Positions 50,038 to 60,418 are shown, counted from the first letter of the stretch. The stretch: DNA of 64,000 nt from Paraburkholderia sp. BCC1886 (GCF_900996245.1 NZ_CAAJGK010000096.1:186001-250000), one strand, 5' to 3'. Notes: generated by a model from the sequence alone, not told the origin. Numbers and translations: made by a program.

Positions 50038-51081
50038 ATGCGGGTTCCGCTTCCTCTGCTGCTTCCGGCTCTGCTTCCTCCGGCTCATCGCGGGCTGACG
50101 CTTCGGGCGACGACATGGGTCGCCGGCATCAGTCTGGTCTTCGTCTCCAGCGGCGTTCAGGCGCAGGAGTTCTCGCTCTTCGGCGGCGCATCGCAGATGC
50201 GCAGCACCCACACCTACACGTGGGCGCTCAACTATCAGGAAGGGCTCGGCCCGTACTTCGCCGCGAGCTTCAGCTGGCTCAACGAAGGGCACGTGCCCAA
50301 CCATCATCGCGACGGGCAGTTGCTGCAACTGTGGGGGCGCCTCCCGGTCGGCAGTCCGCAGTTCGTGGTGCAGGCGGGCGTCGGCCCGTACCGTTACTTC
50401 GATACCACCACTCCCCGAGACGCGCCGGCAGGCGAGTACTCGAACATCCACGGCTGGGGCGTGGTGTACAGCGTGCGGGCAGCTTATTACGCATCGAGCC
50501 GCTGGGTCGCGCAGTTGCAACTCAACCGGGTGCACGTGCAGCGCGGGCCCGACGCGTCCAGCGTGATGGTCGGCATCGGCTACCAGCTCGATGCACCCGG
50601 CACGCCCGGTCCGCGCGACTGGGCGAGCAGCAGCACCCAGAAAGTCACGAACAACGAAGTCGCGGTGTACCTGGGCGACACCATCGTCAATTCGACTGGC
50701 TCGCCGTCCGCGCTCAGCGGCGCGCTCGAGTACCGGCGCGGCCTCATGAAATACCTCGACGTGACGCTGGGCTATCTCCACGAAGGCAATCACGCGGTCG
50801 CGCGGCGCGACGGCTTGACTAGCCAGTTGTGGGCGACTCGCGCCTTCTTCGACGACCGGTTCACGCTCGGGCTAGGTGTGGGCGCTTATTACGCGCTCCG
50901 GGAGAACGAGAACGGCGACGACAACAGTTCGGGAATGCGCAAGCTCTCCGGGTTGGTGACGATGGCGGCCTCGTACCGGCTGGGCGAACATTGGGATGCG
51001 CGGGTGGAATGGAACCGCGTGGTGACGCGCTACGACCGCGATTCCGACGTGATCTTCGCCGGGCTCGGTTATCGGTTCTGA
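50038..51081 (+). CDS. Putative outer-membrane beta-barrel protein
   Basis: A 347-residue exported protein. The N-terminal part is unusually long and Leu/Pro-rich before a Sec segment ending SSGVQAQ near residue 43; a later start is possible. The mature protein is an alternating-strand barrel with aromatic girdles (YTWALNYQEGLGPYFAASFSW, VSVRAAYYASSRWVAQLQLNR) ending in GLGYRF, a C-terminal Phe required for BAM insertion. Strand pairs suggest a small pore or lipid-interacting barrel. It is not related in obvious sequence to the barrel at 36250. The DUF2252 gene follows 71 bp later. Confidence 0.65.
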   Translation: MRVPLPLLLPALLPPAHRGLTLRATTWVAGISLVFVSSGVQAQEFSLFGGASQMRSTHTYTWALNYQEGLGPYFAASFSWLNEGHVPNHHRDGQLLQLWGRLPVGSPQFVVQAGVGPYRYFDTTTPRDAPAGEYSNIHGWGVVYSVRAAYYASSRWVAQLQLNRVHVQRGPDASSVMVGIGYQLDAPGTPGPRDWASSSTQKVTNNEVAVYLGDTIVNSTGSPSALSGALEYRRGLMKYLDVTLGYLHEGNHAVARRDGLTSQLWATRAFFDDRFTLGLGVGAYYALRENENGDDNSSGMRKLSGLVTMAASYRLGEHWDARVEWNRVVTRYDRDSDVIFAGLGYRF

Positions 51082-51152
51082 GTTTTCATCGTGCAATCAC
51101 AAGTGGTCTGCAAAATAGCCTGTCGAGCTCAACCAGCCAGCCGGAGAAGCCT

Positions 51153-52568
51153 ATGAAAACCAGCACCGTCGCCGAGCGCGAGGCGCGCGGTCGCGCCGCC
51201 CGTGAGCACTCGAAGCGTTCGAGCCATCAAACCGTAGGCGAACTGCAGCGCGACCCCATCGCGTTGCTGCGGCAAAGCAGCGAAGACCGCGTGCAGAACC
51301 TCGTGCCGCTGCGCTACGGCCGCATGGCCGCGTCGCCATTTTCGTTTTTTCGCGGCACGGCCATCCTGCAGGCACACGATCTCAGCCAGGTTCAGGACAG
51401 CGGTCTCACCATGCCGATCTGCGGCGACGGGCATCTGATGAACTTCGGCGGCTTCGCCACGCCCGAGCGTCAACTGGTCTTCGATCTCAACGACTTCGAC
51501 GAAGCGGCCATCGGCCCGTTCGAATGGGATCTGAAACGGCTGAGCGCGAGTCTCGTGGTGGCGGCGCGTCATCTGCGGCTGAGCAGCGGCACGGCCGACA
51601 GTCTCGTGATGACCGCGGTCAACGAATACCGCGACCGGATGGCCCAGTACGCGCAATGCGGTGCGCTCGAACTCTGGTACGACCGCATCACCTTCGACCG
51701 CATGGCGGAAACCGCGTTGACGCCCGAGCGCCGGCGCACCGTGCGGCGCGGCATGGAAAAAGCCGCGAGCCGGACGCACGAAAGCCTGCTGGAAAAAATG
51801 GCGGAGCACGACGGCGAGCGCTGGCGGATTCGCGATGTGCCGCCGGCGCTGTTCCACATTCTCGGTCCGAACACGCTGTTCACGCCCGAGGAAACCGAGG
51901 CGTTTCGCAGCGGCAACTGGCGCAGCATGTTCGAGCGCATGTGGGGCGAGTATCTCGGCACGATGTCGCCCGACCGCCAGGCGCTGCTCGGGCATTTCAC
52001 CGCGCAGGATCTGGTTTTCAAGGTGGTGGGGGTGGGCAGCGTCGGCACGCGTTGCCTCGTGATGCTGAGCGTCGATCACATGGGCAAGCCCCTGTTCCTG
52101 CAGATCAAGGAGGCGCGCCGCTCGGTGATCGCGCAGTTCTACGAGGCACCAGTGCTCGCGCACGAAGGCGAACGGGTCGTGCGCGGGCAGCGTCTGTTGC
52201 AGGCCGCGAGCGATATTTTTCTCGGCTGGGCCAGCGGACCGTTCAAGCGCCACTTCTACTTCCGTCAGCTGCGCGATATGAAACTGGCCGCGAACATCGA
52301 GTTGTTCGATAGCGATCTGCTGGACGGGTACGCGCGTTTGTGCGGCTGGATCATGGCGCGCGCGCATGCGAAGGCGAGCGGCCGGGCGATCGAGGTCAGC
52401 GCGTATATCGGCCGGGGCGAGCTGTTTGCCGAAGCGCTCACCGGCTACGCGAAGCGCTACGCGGACCAGGTGGAGCGCGATTACGACGTATTCCTCAAAG
52501 CCTGCCGCAGCGGCGAACTGGAAGCGCGCACCGACGCCGATATGGCCGCGGACTTCAGCAGTCTGTGA
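51153..52568 (+). CDS. DUF2252 family protein with kinase-like motifs
   Basis: A 471-residue cytoplasmic protein. Hallmark N-terminal block LRYGRMAASPFSFFRGTA (53-70), then GDGHLMNFGG at 91-100 and FDLNDFDEA at 110-118, which resemble the H-G-D-x-H-x-x-N catalytic loop and the D-F-D metal motif of aminoglycoside-phosphotransferase-type kinases. A glycine-rich GVGSVGTR (293-300) and a Lys in FLQIKEA (K319) occur later, the reverse of normal kinase order. Start ATG 51153 with GGAGAAG upstream. Function unknown; a small-molecule or protein kinase is plausible. Confidence 0.85.
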   Translation: MKTSTVAEREARGRAAREHSKRSSHQTVGELQRDPIALLRQSSEDRVQNLVPLRYGRMAASPFSFFRGTAILQAHDLSQVQDSGLTMPICGDGHLMNFGGFATPERQLVFDLNDFDEAAIGPFEWDLKRLSASLVVAARHLRLSSGTADSLVMTAVNEYRDRMAQYAQCGALELWYDRITFDRMAETALTPERRRTVRRGMEKAASRTHESLLEKMAEHDGERWRIRDVPPALFHILGPNTLFTPEETEAFRSGNWRSMFERMWGEYLGTMSPDRQALLGHFTAQDLVFKVVGVGSVGTRCLVMLSVDHMGKPLFLQIKEARRSVIAQFYEAPVLAHEGERVVRGQRLLQAASDIFLGWASGPFKRHFYFRQLRDMKLAANIELFDSDLLDGYARLCGWIMARAHAKASGRAIEVSAYIGRGELFAEALTGYAKRYADQVERDYDVFLKACRSGELEARTDADMAADFSSL

Positions 52569-52593
52569 GGCGAGACGACCGGGTGGCGCGCGG

Positions 52594-53469
52594 CTAGCCG
52601 TCGCTGCGCGCGTCGCGCAACGTGACGAAGCGCAGATGCCGTTCGCGCGCCGCGTCGATCACTCGGGGCAGCACGGCCAGAATGACCGGCCGGCCGTCGT
52701 CGGTGAGTGCGGCGTTGCCGTCGTGCAGCAGCAGAATGTCGCGCGCCGCCAGACCGTCGAGCAGGCGCCGCGCGACCACTCCTGGATCGCGCTCGCGCGT
52801 GTCGTAGCCGCGCCGGGTCCACGCCGCGAGCCGCAGATCCAGCTTGCGCAATACCGGTTCGAGAAACAGGTTGCGCAGGCCGGCCGGCGCGCGAAAGAAC
52901 ATCGGCCGTGTGCCGCTCAAGCGTTCGACTGTATGCTGCGCGGCGTCGATCTCGCGCGTCAGCCTACCGGGCAAACTCACCGAAAACGTGTGGACGTGGA
53001 CCTGCGAATGGTTTTCCAGCGCATGGCCGCGGGCGACGATATCGCGCGCAAGGTCGGGATAACGCTGCGCCTTCTCGCCGATACAGAAGAAGGTTGCGCG
53101 CACATCGAATGTGTCGAGCAGGTCGAGCACCTGCGGGGTGACGGCCGGATCGGGGCCGTCGTCGATAGTCAGTGCGATCGCATCGGCATTGCGGGGCGTG
53201 TCGGGAAGACGCGTCCAGTTTGGCCCGAGCAGCGTCGTGCGCGGCAGCAAGCCGGCCACCGTGAAGACCGCGTGATTCGCGAAGAGCGCGACGAGCCATT
53301 CGGGCCATGCCGATGGCGCGAGCAGCCAGCCGGCGAGCACGCCGACATGCCATGCGGCAGTGACGGTGAGCATCGCGGGATAGCGGGCGAGGGGCCAGCG
53401 GTGTGACGGAGTGCGGAAGGTGCCGCGCGCGGGCGTGGTCGGCGGCGTTGGCTTGGAAAGGTCGTTCAT
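52594..53469 (-). CDS. Polysaccharide deacetylase (NodB homology) family protein
   Basis: A 291-residue protein with an N-terminal membrane anchor region (about 30-70, with ARYPAMLTVTAAWHVGVLAGWLLAP) and a NodB-type domain: TIDDGPDPAVTPQ (catalytic Asp and metal Asp), HALENHSQVH (the H-S/T-x-x-H metal pair), FRAPAG and a late LLHDGNAAL. It would remove N-acetyl groups from a cell-wall or exported glycan at the membrane. It converges on the DUF2252 gene, 25 bp away. Confidence 0.85.
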   Translation of the reverse strand: MNDLSKPTPPTTPARGTFRTPSHRWPLARYPAMLTVTAAWHVGVLAGWLLAPSAWPEWLVALFANHAVFTVAGLLPRTTLLGPNWTRLPDTPRNADAIALTIDDGPDPAVTPQVLDLLDTFDVRATFFCIGEKAQRYPDLARDIVARGHALENHSQVHVHTFSVSLPGRLTREIDAAQHTVERLSGTRPMFFRAPAGLRNLFLEPVLRKLDLRLAAWTRRGYDTRERDPGVVARRLLDGLAARDILLLHDGNAALTDDGRPVILAVLPRVIDAARERHLRFVTLRDARSDG

Positions 53470-53530
53470 CGAGCGTGAGTCCAGTCTGCCTTCCCGCGCT
53501 CACGCAGCCGGTTTGCCGGGAAGGTCTCGA

Positions 53531-53551
53531 GTTGCGTGCATCGCACGCAAC
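53531..53551. promoter_or_regulatory. Perfect inverted repeat upstream of the SDR gene
   Basis: GTTGCGTGC-ATC-GCACGCAAC: a 9-bp perfect stem with a 3-base spacer, in the 286-bp divergent gap between the deacetylase (start 53469) and SDR (start 53756) genes. It could be an operator or a leader hairpin. Confidence 0.45.
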
Positions 53552-53755
53552 GGCGAACGATACCATCGATGCCCCGCGGTGCGCAGGCGCCGGCAACGCG
53601 CCGGGATAGTTGAAAGCACGCTGAAAGTAAACACCGATTGGCGGTGCAGCCCCCGCGCCTTGAAGGTCCGGAGGCCATAAAATCCGGCGATGCATGCGAG
53701 AATCCGCGCTCCGGCCGCCTTGCGCGCCGCGAGTTCGCCTATCAAGGAGAGGGTT

Positions 53756-54526
53756 GTGACGGAAACGGTAACGGGAATCAAGAAAGTCGCTCTGGTCACC
53801 GGCGCGGGCAGCGGTATCGGCCGCGCCAGTGCGCTCAAGCTGTTGCAACACGGGTATAGCGTCGTGCTCGCGGGGCGTCGCCAGGCAGCGCTCGACGCCG
53901 TGGTCGAAGAAGCGCAGCAACTGGGCGGCGACGCGCTCGCGGTAGCCTGCGACGTGACCGACGCCGACAGCGTCGCGGCCCTGTTCGACGTGATCCGCAC
54001 GCGGCGCGGCCGGCTCGACGTGCTGTTCAACAATGCGGGTCGCGGCGGCTCGCCGGTGGATATCGACGAGATCGACATCGACGAATGGCGCTCGGTGGTC
54101 GATACCAATCTCACCGGCGTGTTTCTCTGCACGCGTGCCGCCTTCGGTCTGATGAAAACGCAGAACCCGCGCGGCGGCCGCATCATCAACAACGGGTCGA
54201 TTTCGGCCCATGCGCCCCGGCCGAACAGCATCGCCTATACGGCCACCAAGCATGCGATTACCGGCATCACCAAAGCTGTCTCGCTCGACGGTCGCAAGTA
54301 CGACATCGTGTGCGGGCAGATCGACATCGGCAACGCCAGCACCGAGATGGCCGAGCGGATGGCGCGCGGCGTGCCGCAGGCCAATGGCGAAATCGCCGTC
54401 GAGCCGTTGATGGACGTGCAGCACGTCGCCGATGCGGTGTTGCACATGGCCGAGTTGCCGCTTGCAACCAACGTGCAGTTCATGACCATCATGGCGAGCA
54501 AGATGCCGTTCGTCGGTCGCGGCTAG
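53756..54526 (+). CDS. Short-chain dehydrogenase/reductase
   Basis: A 256-residue classical SDR. Cofactor motif ALVTGAGSGIGRA near the N-terminus, NNAGRGG, the catalytic Ser in NNGSISA and the Tyr-x3-Lys in YTATKHA are present. The downstream segment after the active site (ITKAVSLDGRKYDIVCGQIDIGNAST) lacks the usual proline-glycine loop, as in the subgroup of bacterial SDRs with an I-G-N-A stretch. GTG 53756 follows AAGGAGAG; upstream in-frame codons are not supported. Substrate unknown. Confidence 0.88.
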   Translation: MTETVTGIKKVALVTGAGSGIGRASALKLLQHGYSVVLAGRRQAALDAVVEEAQQLGGDALAVACDVTDADSVAALFDVIRTRRGRLDVLFNNAGRGGSPVDIDEIDIDEWRSVVDTNLTGVFLCTRAAFGLMKTQNPRGGRIINNGSISAHAPRPNSIAYTATKHAITGITKAVSLDGRKYDIVCGQIDIGNASTEMAERMARGVPQANGEIAVEPLMDVQHVADAVLHMAELPLATNVQFMTIMASKMPFVGRG

Positions 54527-54613
54527 TCCACGCTGTCGCAACAGCCAACTTGCCCGGCGGCGGGGGACGGCAGATCAACTTATACTGGGCGCTCGTCTTT
54601 CGTCCCACCCTTC

Positions 54614-55498
54614 ATGACCGATCCCCAGTCCACGCCCGTCGCCCCTGTCGATCCCCCCGCCGCCACGCTCGACGAACTGACGCGTTTCGTGCATCGTCAC
54701 CCGCGTCTGTTCGTGCTGACCGGCGCGGGCATCAGCACCGATTCCGGCATTCCCGGCTATCGCGACGATCAGGGCGCATGGAAGCGCTCGCCACCCATCA
54801 CGTTGCAGGAGTTTCTCGGCACGGTCGCGATGCGGCAGCGCTACTGGGCGCGCAGCATGATCGGCTGGCCGATGGTCGGGCAGGCGCAGCCCAACCCGGC
54901 GCACACCGCACTGGCCCGTCTCGAAGCCGCAGGACACGTGCCGGTTCTGGTCACGCAGAACGTCGACGGTTTGCATCAGCGCGCGGGTAGCCGCGAGGTG
55001 ATCGAACTGCACGGCGGCATCGACGGTGTGACCTGTCTGGACTGCGGCATGCAGCACTCGCGCGCCTCGATCCAGCACACGCTCGAAGCGGACAACCCCG
55101 CCTTGCTGAACGTCACCGCCGAAACCGCCGCGGACGGCGACGCGCATCTCGAATGGCACGATCTTGAGAATTTCCGGATTCCCGCCTGTTCGAATTGCGG
55201 CGGCCTGCTCAAGCCGGCGGTCGTGTTCTTCGGGGAGAACGTGCCGCGCGAACGGGTCGAAGCGGCTTCGCACGCCCTCGACGCGGCGGACGCCGTGCTG
55301 GTGGTCGGCTCGTCGCTGATGGTGTATTCCGGGTATCGCTTCTGCGTGTGGGCGCAAAAGCAGAACAAGCCGATCGCCGCGATCAACCTCGGTCGCACGC
55401 GCGCCGATCCGCTGCTGTCGATGAAGCTCGCGGCGTCCTGCGCGGACACGCTGACCGCCCTGGTGGCGCGACTCGCGCGGGAGGCCGCGCATGACTGA
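54614..55498 (+). CDS. NAD-dependent protein deacylase, sirtuin (Sir2) family
   Basis: A 294-residue sirtuin. NAD-binding GAGIS (37-41) followed by DSGIPGYR, the TQNVDGLHQ and L-H-G-G catalytic-His block, and a zinc module with two Cys pairs (CLDCG and CSNCGG) separated by a long insertion. The P-x-V-V-F-F-G-E motif and C-terminal VVGSSLMVY are typical. It removes acyl groups from lysines using NAD. Its 3' end overlaps the DUF938 gene by 8 bp. Confidence 0.92.
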   Translation: MTDPQSTPVAPVDPPAATLDELTRFVHRHPRLFVLTGAGISTDSGIPGYRDDQGAWKRSPPITLQEFLGTVAMRQRYWARSMIGWPMVGQAQPNPAHTALARLEAAGHVPVLVTQNVDGLHQRAGSREVIELHGGIDGVTCLDCGMQHSRASIQHTLEADNPALLNVTAETAADGDAHLEWHDLENFRIPACSNCGGLLKPAVVFFGENVPRERVEAASHALDAADAVLVVGSSLMVYSGYRFCVWAQKQNKPIAAINLGRTRADPLLSMKLAASCADTLTALVARLAREAAHD

Positions 55499-56123
55499 TC
55501 CGCATCCGGCGTTGCGGCAGCGCTCGCCTTCCGCCGAACGCAATCGCGAGCCCATTCTCTCCGTGCTGCGCGACGTGCTGCCGGCCACGGGCCGCGTGCT
55601 GGAAATCGCGAGCGGCACGGGCCAGCATGCTGTCCACTTTGCCCGTGCGATGCCGGGCCTCGACTGGCAACCGAGCGATCTCGACGGTGACGCGCGTGCG
55701 TCGATCGCCGCGTGGATCGCTCACGAGCAGCTCGGCAACGTGCGTGCGCCGCTTGCGCTCGACGTGCATCGGCCGGATTGGGGCGTGGCGACGCTCGACG
55801 CAGTGGTCTGCATCAACATGATTCACATCTCGCCGTGGAGCGCGACCGAAGCGCTGTTCGCGGGCGCGAGCGAGCGGCTGGTGGCTGGCGGCGTGCTGTA
55901 CCTCTACGGCCCGTATCGGCGTGGTGGCGAGCAAACCTCGCCCAGCAACGAAGCCTTCGACCGGCAACTCCGGAGCCGCGACCCGGCATGGGGCGTGCGG
56001 GACATGGAAACGGTGGTGGCGCTCGGCGCCTCCTGCGGCCTCGTGGCCGCTCCGCCCATCCCGATGCCGGCCAACAATTTCAGCCTGATCTTCACGAAAC
56101 GGCCCGGCGCACAGGCGGTCTGA
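55491..56123 (+). CDS. DUF938 family SAM-dependent methyltransferase
   Basis: A 210-residue Rossmann methyltransferase. N-terminal PSAERNREPILSVLRDVLP, SAM motif I VLEIASGTGQHAVHFAR, then CINMIHISPW in motif IV position and LYLYGPYRRGG. DUF938 proteins are widely distributed in proteobacteria with unknown substrate. It overlaps the sirtuin gene by 8 bp, so the two are translationally coupled. A large hairpin follows at 56135. Confidence 0.88.
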   Translation: MTDPHPALRQRSPSAERNREPILSVLRDVLPATGRVLEIASGTGQHAVHFARAMPGLDWQPSDLDGDARASIAAWIAHEQLGNVRAPLALDVHRPDWGVATLDAVVCINMIHISPWSATEALFAGASERLVAGGVLYLYGPYRRGGEQTSPSNEAFDRQLRSRDPAWGVRDMETVVALGASCGLVAAPPIPMPANNFSLIFTKRPGAQAV

Positions 56124-56134
56124 CGCAATCGAAC

Positions 56135-56191
56135 CGGTGAGCCGCGACCGGCTGTTGCCGGCATACGAGCGGTTCACCGGCATTTCTTTTA
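56135..56191 (+). terminator. Compound rho-independent terminator containing the repeated 18-mer
   Basis: Outer stem CCGGTGA-G-CCGC pairs with GCGG-T-TCACCGG; an inner stem CCGGC-TGTT-GCCGG contains the 18-mer also found at 40285. TTTCTTTT follows. It lies after the DUF938 stop and before gnd. Confidence 0.7.
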
Positions 56192-56281
56192 TGCTTTCAC
56201 CCTCGACGCCGCACGGTTCGGGTTCGGCGGTCTGGTTCCCCGACGCGGCGTCACGACATTTTTGGACTCTGGAGAATTCAC

Positions 56282-57691
<1,410 letters not shown>

Positions 57692-57707
57692 GCGTTTGAA
57701 AGACTAA

Positions 57708-57738
57708 GCGGCGCGCCCGTTCGATCAGGGCGCGCCGC
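57708..57738 (+). terminator. GC-rich hairpin after gnd
   Basis: GCGGCGCGCCC-GTTCGATCA-GGGCGCGCCGC, an 11-bp perfect stem 16 bp after the gnd stop. No T-run, so it may act with Rho or as an mRNA 3' end. Confidence 0.55.
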
Positions 57739-57866
57739 CTCGGCAGGCGATTAAAAAGCTGCTGAAGAATCCCTCAGTCATTGTTGCTGAAAGCTATTGT
57801 TAAGCATTTTTGGCGAGCCTCAAGAGCGGCTACTATTGCGAGAACTGAAATAGAGTATCGTCAAAT

Positions 57867-57881
57867 TAGGGGTTTCCCCTA
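57867..57881. promoter_or_regulatory. TAGGGG-TTT-CCCCTA inverted repeat upstream of the DUF4148 gene
   Basis: A perfect 6-bp inverted repeat 87 bp before the start of the exported DUF4148 protein, in a locally AT-richer region that should contain its promoter. It could be an operator; not recognised as any named site. Confidence 0.4.
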
Positions 57882-57967
57882 GTTCGGCGCCCTCCTAAAC
57901 TCTTACTTAACCGCTGCGGAACGAAAAGTCCGGCAGCGAATTAAAAACAGTTATGGAGGTTTACATC

Positions 57968-58285
57968 ATGAACAAGCTCATTTCCGCTGTTGCTCTGGCC
58001 GCCGCTCTGGTCGCTCCCGTCGCTTCGTTTGCTCAAGCGAACCAGCCTTTGACCCGCGCCGATGTCCGCGGTCAACTGGTGCAACTCGAAAAGGCCGGCT
58101 ACAACCCGAACGGTGATCACTTCGATTACCCGTCGAACATCCAGGCCGCTCAAGCGCGTGTCGACGCGCAAAACGGTACGGCGCAGGCAGTGAACAGCGG
58201 CTATGGCGCACCGACGGCCGGTACGTCGCAAGCCGGTCGCCCGCTGAGCAGCACGAATCGCAATTCGGTCTACTTCGGCAACTAA
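57968..58285 (+). CDS. DUF4148 family small exported protein
   Basis: A 105-residue secreted protein. Signal peptide MNKLISAVALAAALVAPVASFAQ, then the DUF4148 core LTRADVRGQLVQLEKAGYNPNGDHFDYPSNIQAAQARV. The mature C-terminus is Gly/Ser/Thr rich (GYGAPTAGTSQAGRP) and ends VYFGN. ATG 57968 has TGGAGG upstream. These proteins are abundant and expanded in Burkholderiales, with unknown role in the periplasm. Confidence 0.9.
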   Translation: MNKLISAVALAAALVAPVASFAQANQPLTRADVRGQLVQLEKAGYNPNGDHFDYPSNIQAAQARVDAQNGTAQAVNSGYGAPTAGTSQAGRPLSSTNRNSVYFGN

Positions 58286-58341
58286 GCCGGGGCGTCGCAG
58301 CCGACGCCAACGCCGCCTGGCTTCAGGCGGCAAGCAATAAA

Positions 58342-58375
58342 AAAACGCCGTCCGGTGAAAACCGGACGGCGTTTT
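58342..58375. terminator. Bidirectional rho-independent terminator
   Basis: AAAACGCCGTCCGGT-GAAA-ACCGGACGGCGTTTT: a 15-bp perfect stem with a GAAA tetraloop, A-run on one side and T-run on the other, between convergent DUF4148 and DUF2968 genes. Classical in both directions. Confidence 0.85.
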
Positions 58376-58407
58376 GTCGTCTGGCGCCCGGCGCTCGCTG
58401 CTACCGC

Positions 58408-59223
58408 TCACCGCGCCGGCAGATGCGGGATGCCCTCGCTGCTGGTCAGGTTGAGTTGATGCAACTGTCGCTGCACCTTGTTCAGATGCGCCTGCCCGGC
58501 GACCCGCTGCGCTTCCAGCTGCGACACTTCCTTGCGGATCTGATGCTGGCGTCCAGCGACCGCCTGTTCCTGGCTGCCATGACGATGCAGGTCGCGGCGC
58601 ATCCGCTCGGCCTGCTCTTCGGAGCGCGCGATCAGGCGGGCCAGCTGCTCGTTTTGCGCTTCGAGCTGGGCGCGGCGTGTTTCGCCGTCCGAAAGCCGCG
58701 TCGCCTGATCTTCGAAATGGCGGAAGGCGGACTCCGCGGCTTCGAGGTCGGCCGTTTTCAGCGCGCGCCAGAGCGAGCCGTCCTGATACAGCGCGACGTA
58801 GTAAGCCAGCTCCTTCGCATGAAACAGCAGACTCACCGAGTAGGCGAAACTGCGGAACACGCGGAACGGCGTGAGCGCTTCTTCATCGGCAAGCCATTCG
58901 ACTTCGGCCGCGTGAGCGATGTGCACCCCGCGCGCAATCGCGGACGACGGCATGACCGGCACCGGCCGCAAGGCCGTCACCGGACGGGCCGGCTGCGGGT
59001 TGCCGGCAGCGTGGGATTCGGCGGAAGCGAGGGGATCGGCGTCGGCGGCCGACGTTGCGACAGGCGGCGCGTGCGGCGCGGTCTTCCCGGTAAGGGGCAA
59101 GGTCGCCGTGGCGGCGGAATCGGGCGCCACCGGCACCAGATGCGATGGGCCGCTCAGAACACTGCGGCGGTTCAGGAGACTTTTCACGGCGGTTTTACTC
59201 CGGTTGGCTCGCCATCCATTCAT
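58408..59223 (-). CDS. DUF2968 family coiled-coil protein
   Basis: A 271-residue protein. An N-terminal region of about 100 residues is Ala/Pro/Val-rich and probably disordered. The DUF2968 core starts near IAHAAEVEWLADEEALTPFRVFRSFAYSVSLLFHAKELAYYVALYQDGSLWRALKT, followed by a long charged coiled coil to the end. ATG 59223 is a guess based on the core; the frame is open upstream to 59400 and downstream starts are possible. Function unknown. Confidence 0.75.
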   Translation of the reverse strand: MNGWRANRSKTAVKSLLNRRSVLSGPSHLVPVAPDSAATATLPLTGKTAPHAPPVATSAADADPLASAESHAAGNPQPARPVTALRPVPVMPSSAIARGVHIAHAAEVEWLADEEALTPFRVFRSFAYSVSLLFHAKELAYYVALYQDGSLWRALKTADLEAAESAFRHFEDQATRLSDGETRRAQLEAQNEQLARLIARSEEQAERMRRDLHRHGSQEQAVAGRQHQIRKEVSQLEAQRVAGQAHLNKVQRQLHQLNLTSSEGIPHLPAR

Positions 59224-59480
59224 CGGATACACCGGCAGTCGGGCGGTCCGGCATTCGGGTAGACCGGGCCATCCGGCGAGGCGAGCGGTGAGCGAACAAC
59301 AGGCGCGTCGCATGAGCCACGCAAGCCGCATCGGCGGCTCGCGCCTGTCAGGCAACCGGCGCCCGGGGGGCGCAGCAAGACGGGAGAGCGCGCGAGTCAC
59401 CCTGCGGATATCCGCGCCAACGCCGCGGATGGCGTGCGGATGACAGCGGATGAGGGCGAAAACGCGCCGCTCAGGCGGCT

Positions 59481-59801
59481 TTAGTGCAAGGTGCGTTGCC
59501 GACGGCCGATTTCATCGAACAACGCGTGACTGGGTTCGAGCGCGAGTAGCCAGGATTCGTCGTAATCGCTGAGGTTGTCGAGCGCCTCGCGCAGCCGCTC
59601 GACGGCGAGGGCGGGAATCTCGACGCGGGCTTCGACGCCGCCCGACAATCCCGCGATGCTGGCCAGCTGGATCAGCGCGTCGGCGGCCTCGGCCACGTCC
59701 GCGGCGAAGATCAGATGCGTGTTGAGCAGTTCGACCAGCCCGGGCGACGCCGCGACGTCGTCGACGTTGAGTTGCACGGCCAGAAAGGTGGCTTTGTTCA
59801 T
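59481..59801 (-). CDS. Small protein of unknown function
   Basis: A 106-residue acidic soluble protein beginning MNKATFLAVQLNVDDVAASPG, with alternating short helices and strands and a C-terminal charged helix (LLALEPSHALFDEIGRRQR). The ATG at 59801 has GGGAG and TTGAGG just upstream. I do not recognise a family. It lies alone between the DUF2968 and cupin genes. Confidence 0.7.
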   Translation of the reverse strand: MNKATFLAVQLNVDDVAASPGLVELLNTHLIFAADVAEAADALIQLASIAGLSGGVEARVEIPALAVERLREALDNLSDYDESWLLALEPSHALFDEIGRRQRTLH

Positions 59802-60033
59802 CCTCAACTCCCAGGGATTCAGACGGTTGGCTGCCGGCTACGGCGGGTTGACTGAGTATAGGCGAGGGTCCGGAGGATTCAATGTTCACACCAATAGGGC
59901 GCGTGGCCGCAGGGGAAAGACGGGTGTCGGAGGAGCGCGTTGCCCGGGCACCTATAATGGGGCCAGTCGGCACGCGCGTCCCGAGGCTCACGTCGAGCCT
60001 CGATCGAGTCTCTAAAGAACCGGTAGTCAAATC

Positions 60034-60345
60034 ATGAAGATCATCCGCAGCAAGGACTTCACCGCGACGCGCGCCTGGGGCGCGCTGGATATCGCCAACA
60101 TGGGCGGCATCACCACGCGTCTGCATTGGACCGATCAGCCTTACAAGTGGCATGTCAACGACGGCGAGGAAGTGTTCGCCGTCCTCGACGGCCGGGTGGA
60201 GATGCGCTATCGCGAGGACGGTGTCGAACGCTCGGCGGTGCTCGAGACCGGCGATGTGTTCTACGCGTCGGTCGGCACCGAGCACGTTGCGCATCCGCAG
60301 GGCGCGGCACGCATTCTGGTGGTCGAATCAGAAGGCAGTGTTTAG
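60034..60345 (+). CDS. Cupin-fold protein
   Basis: A 103-residue single cupin barrel. It starts MKIIRSKDFTATRAWGAL and has the first cupin motif around YKWHVNDGEEVFAVLDGRVEMRY and the second around VLETGDVFYASVGTEHVAHPQG, with potential metal ligands His, Glu and two His. Substrate unknown. The NlpD-like gene begins 74 bp later on the same strand. Confidence 0.85.
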   Translation: MKIIRSKDFTATRAWGALDIANMGGITTRLHWTDQPYKWHVNDGEEVFAVLDGRVEMRYREDGVERSAVLETGDVFYASVGTEHVAHPQGAARILVVESEGSV

Positions 60346-60418
60346 GCGACGCACCCGACGGCACGGCAAATGCTTGGGCGCATTGAAACCGATTGAACCC
60401 CTAGTCGAGGAAAATCAC

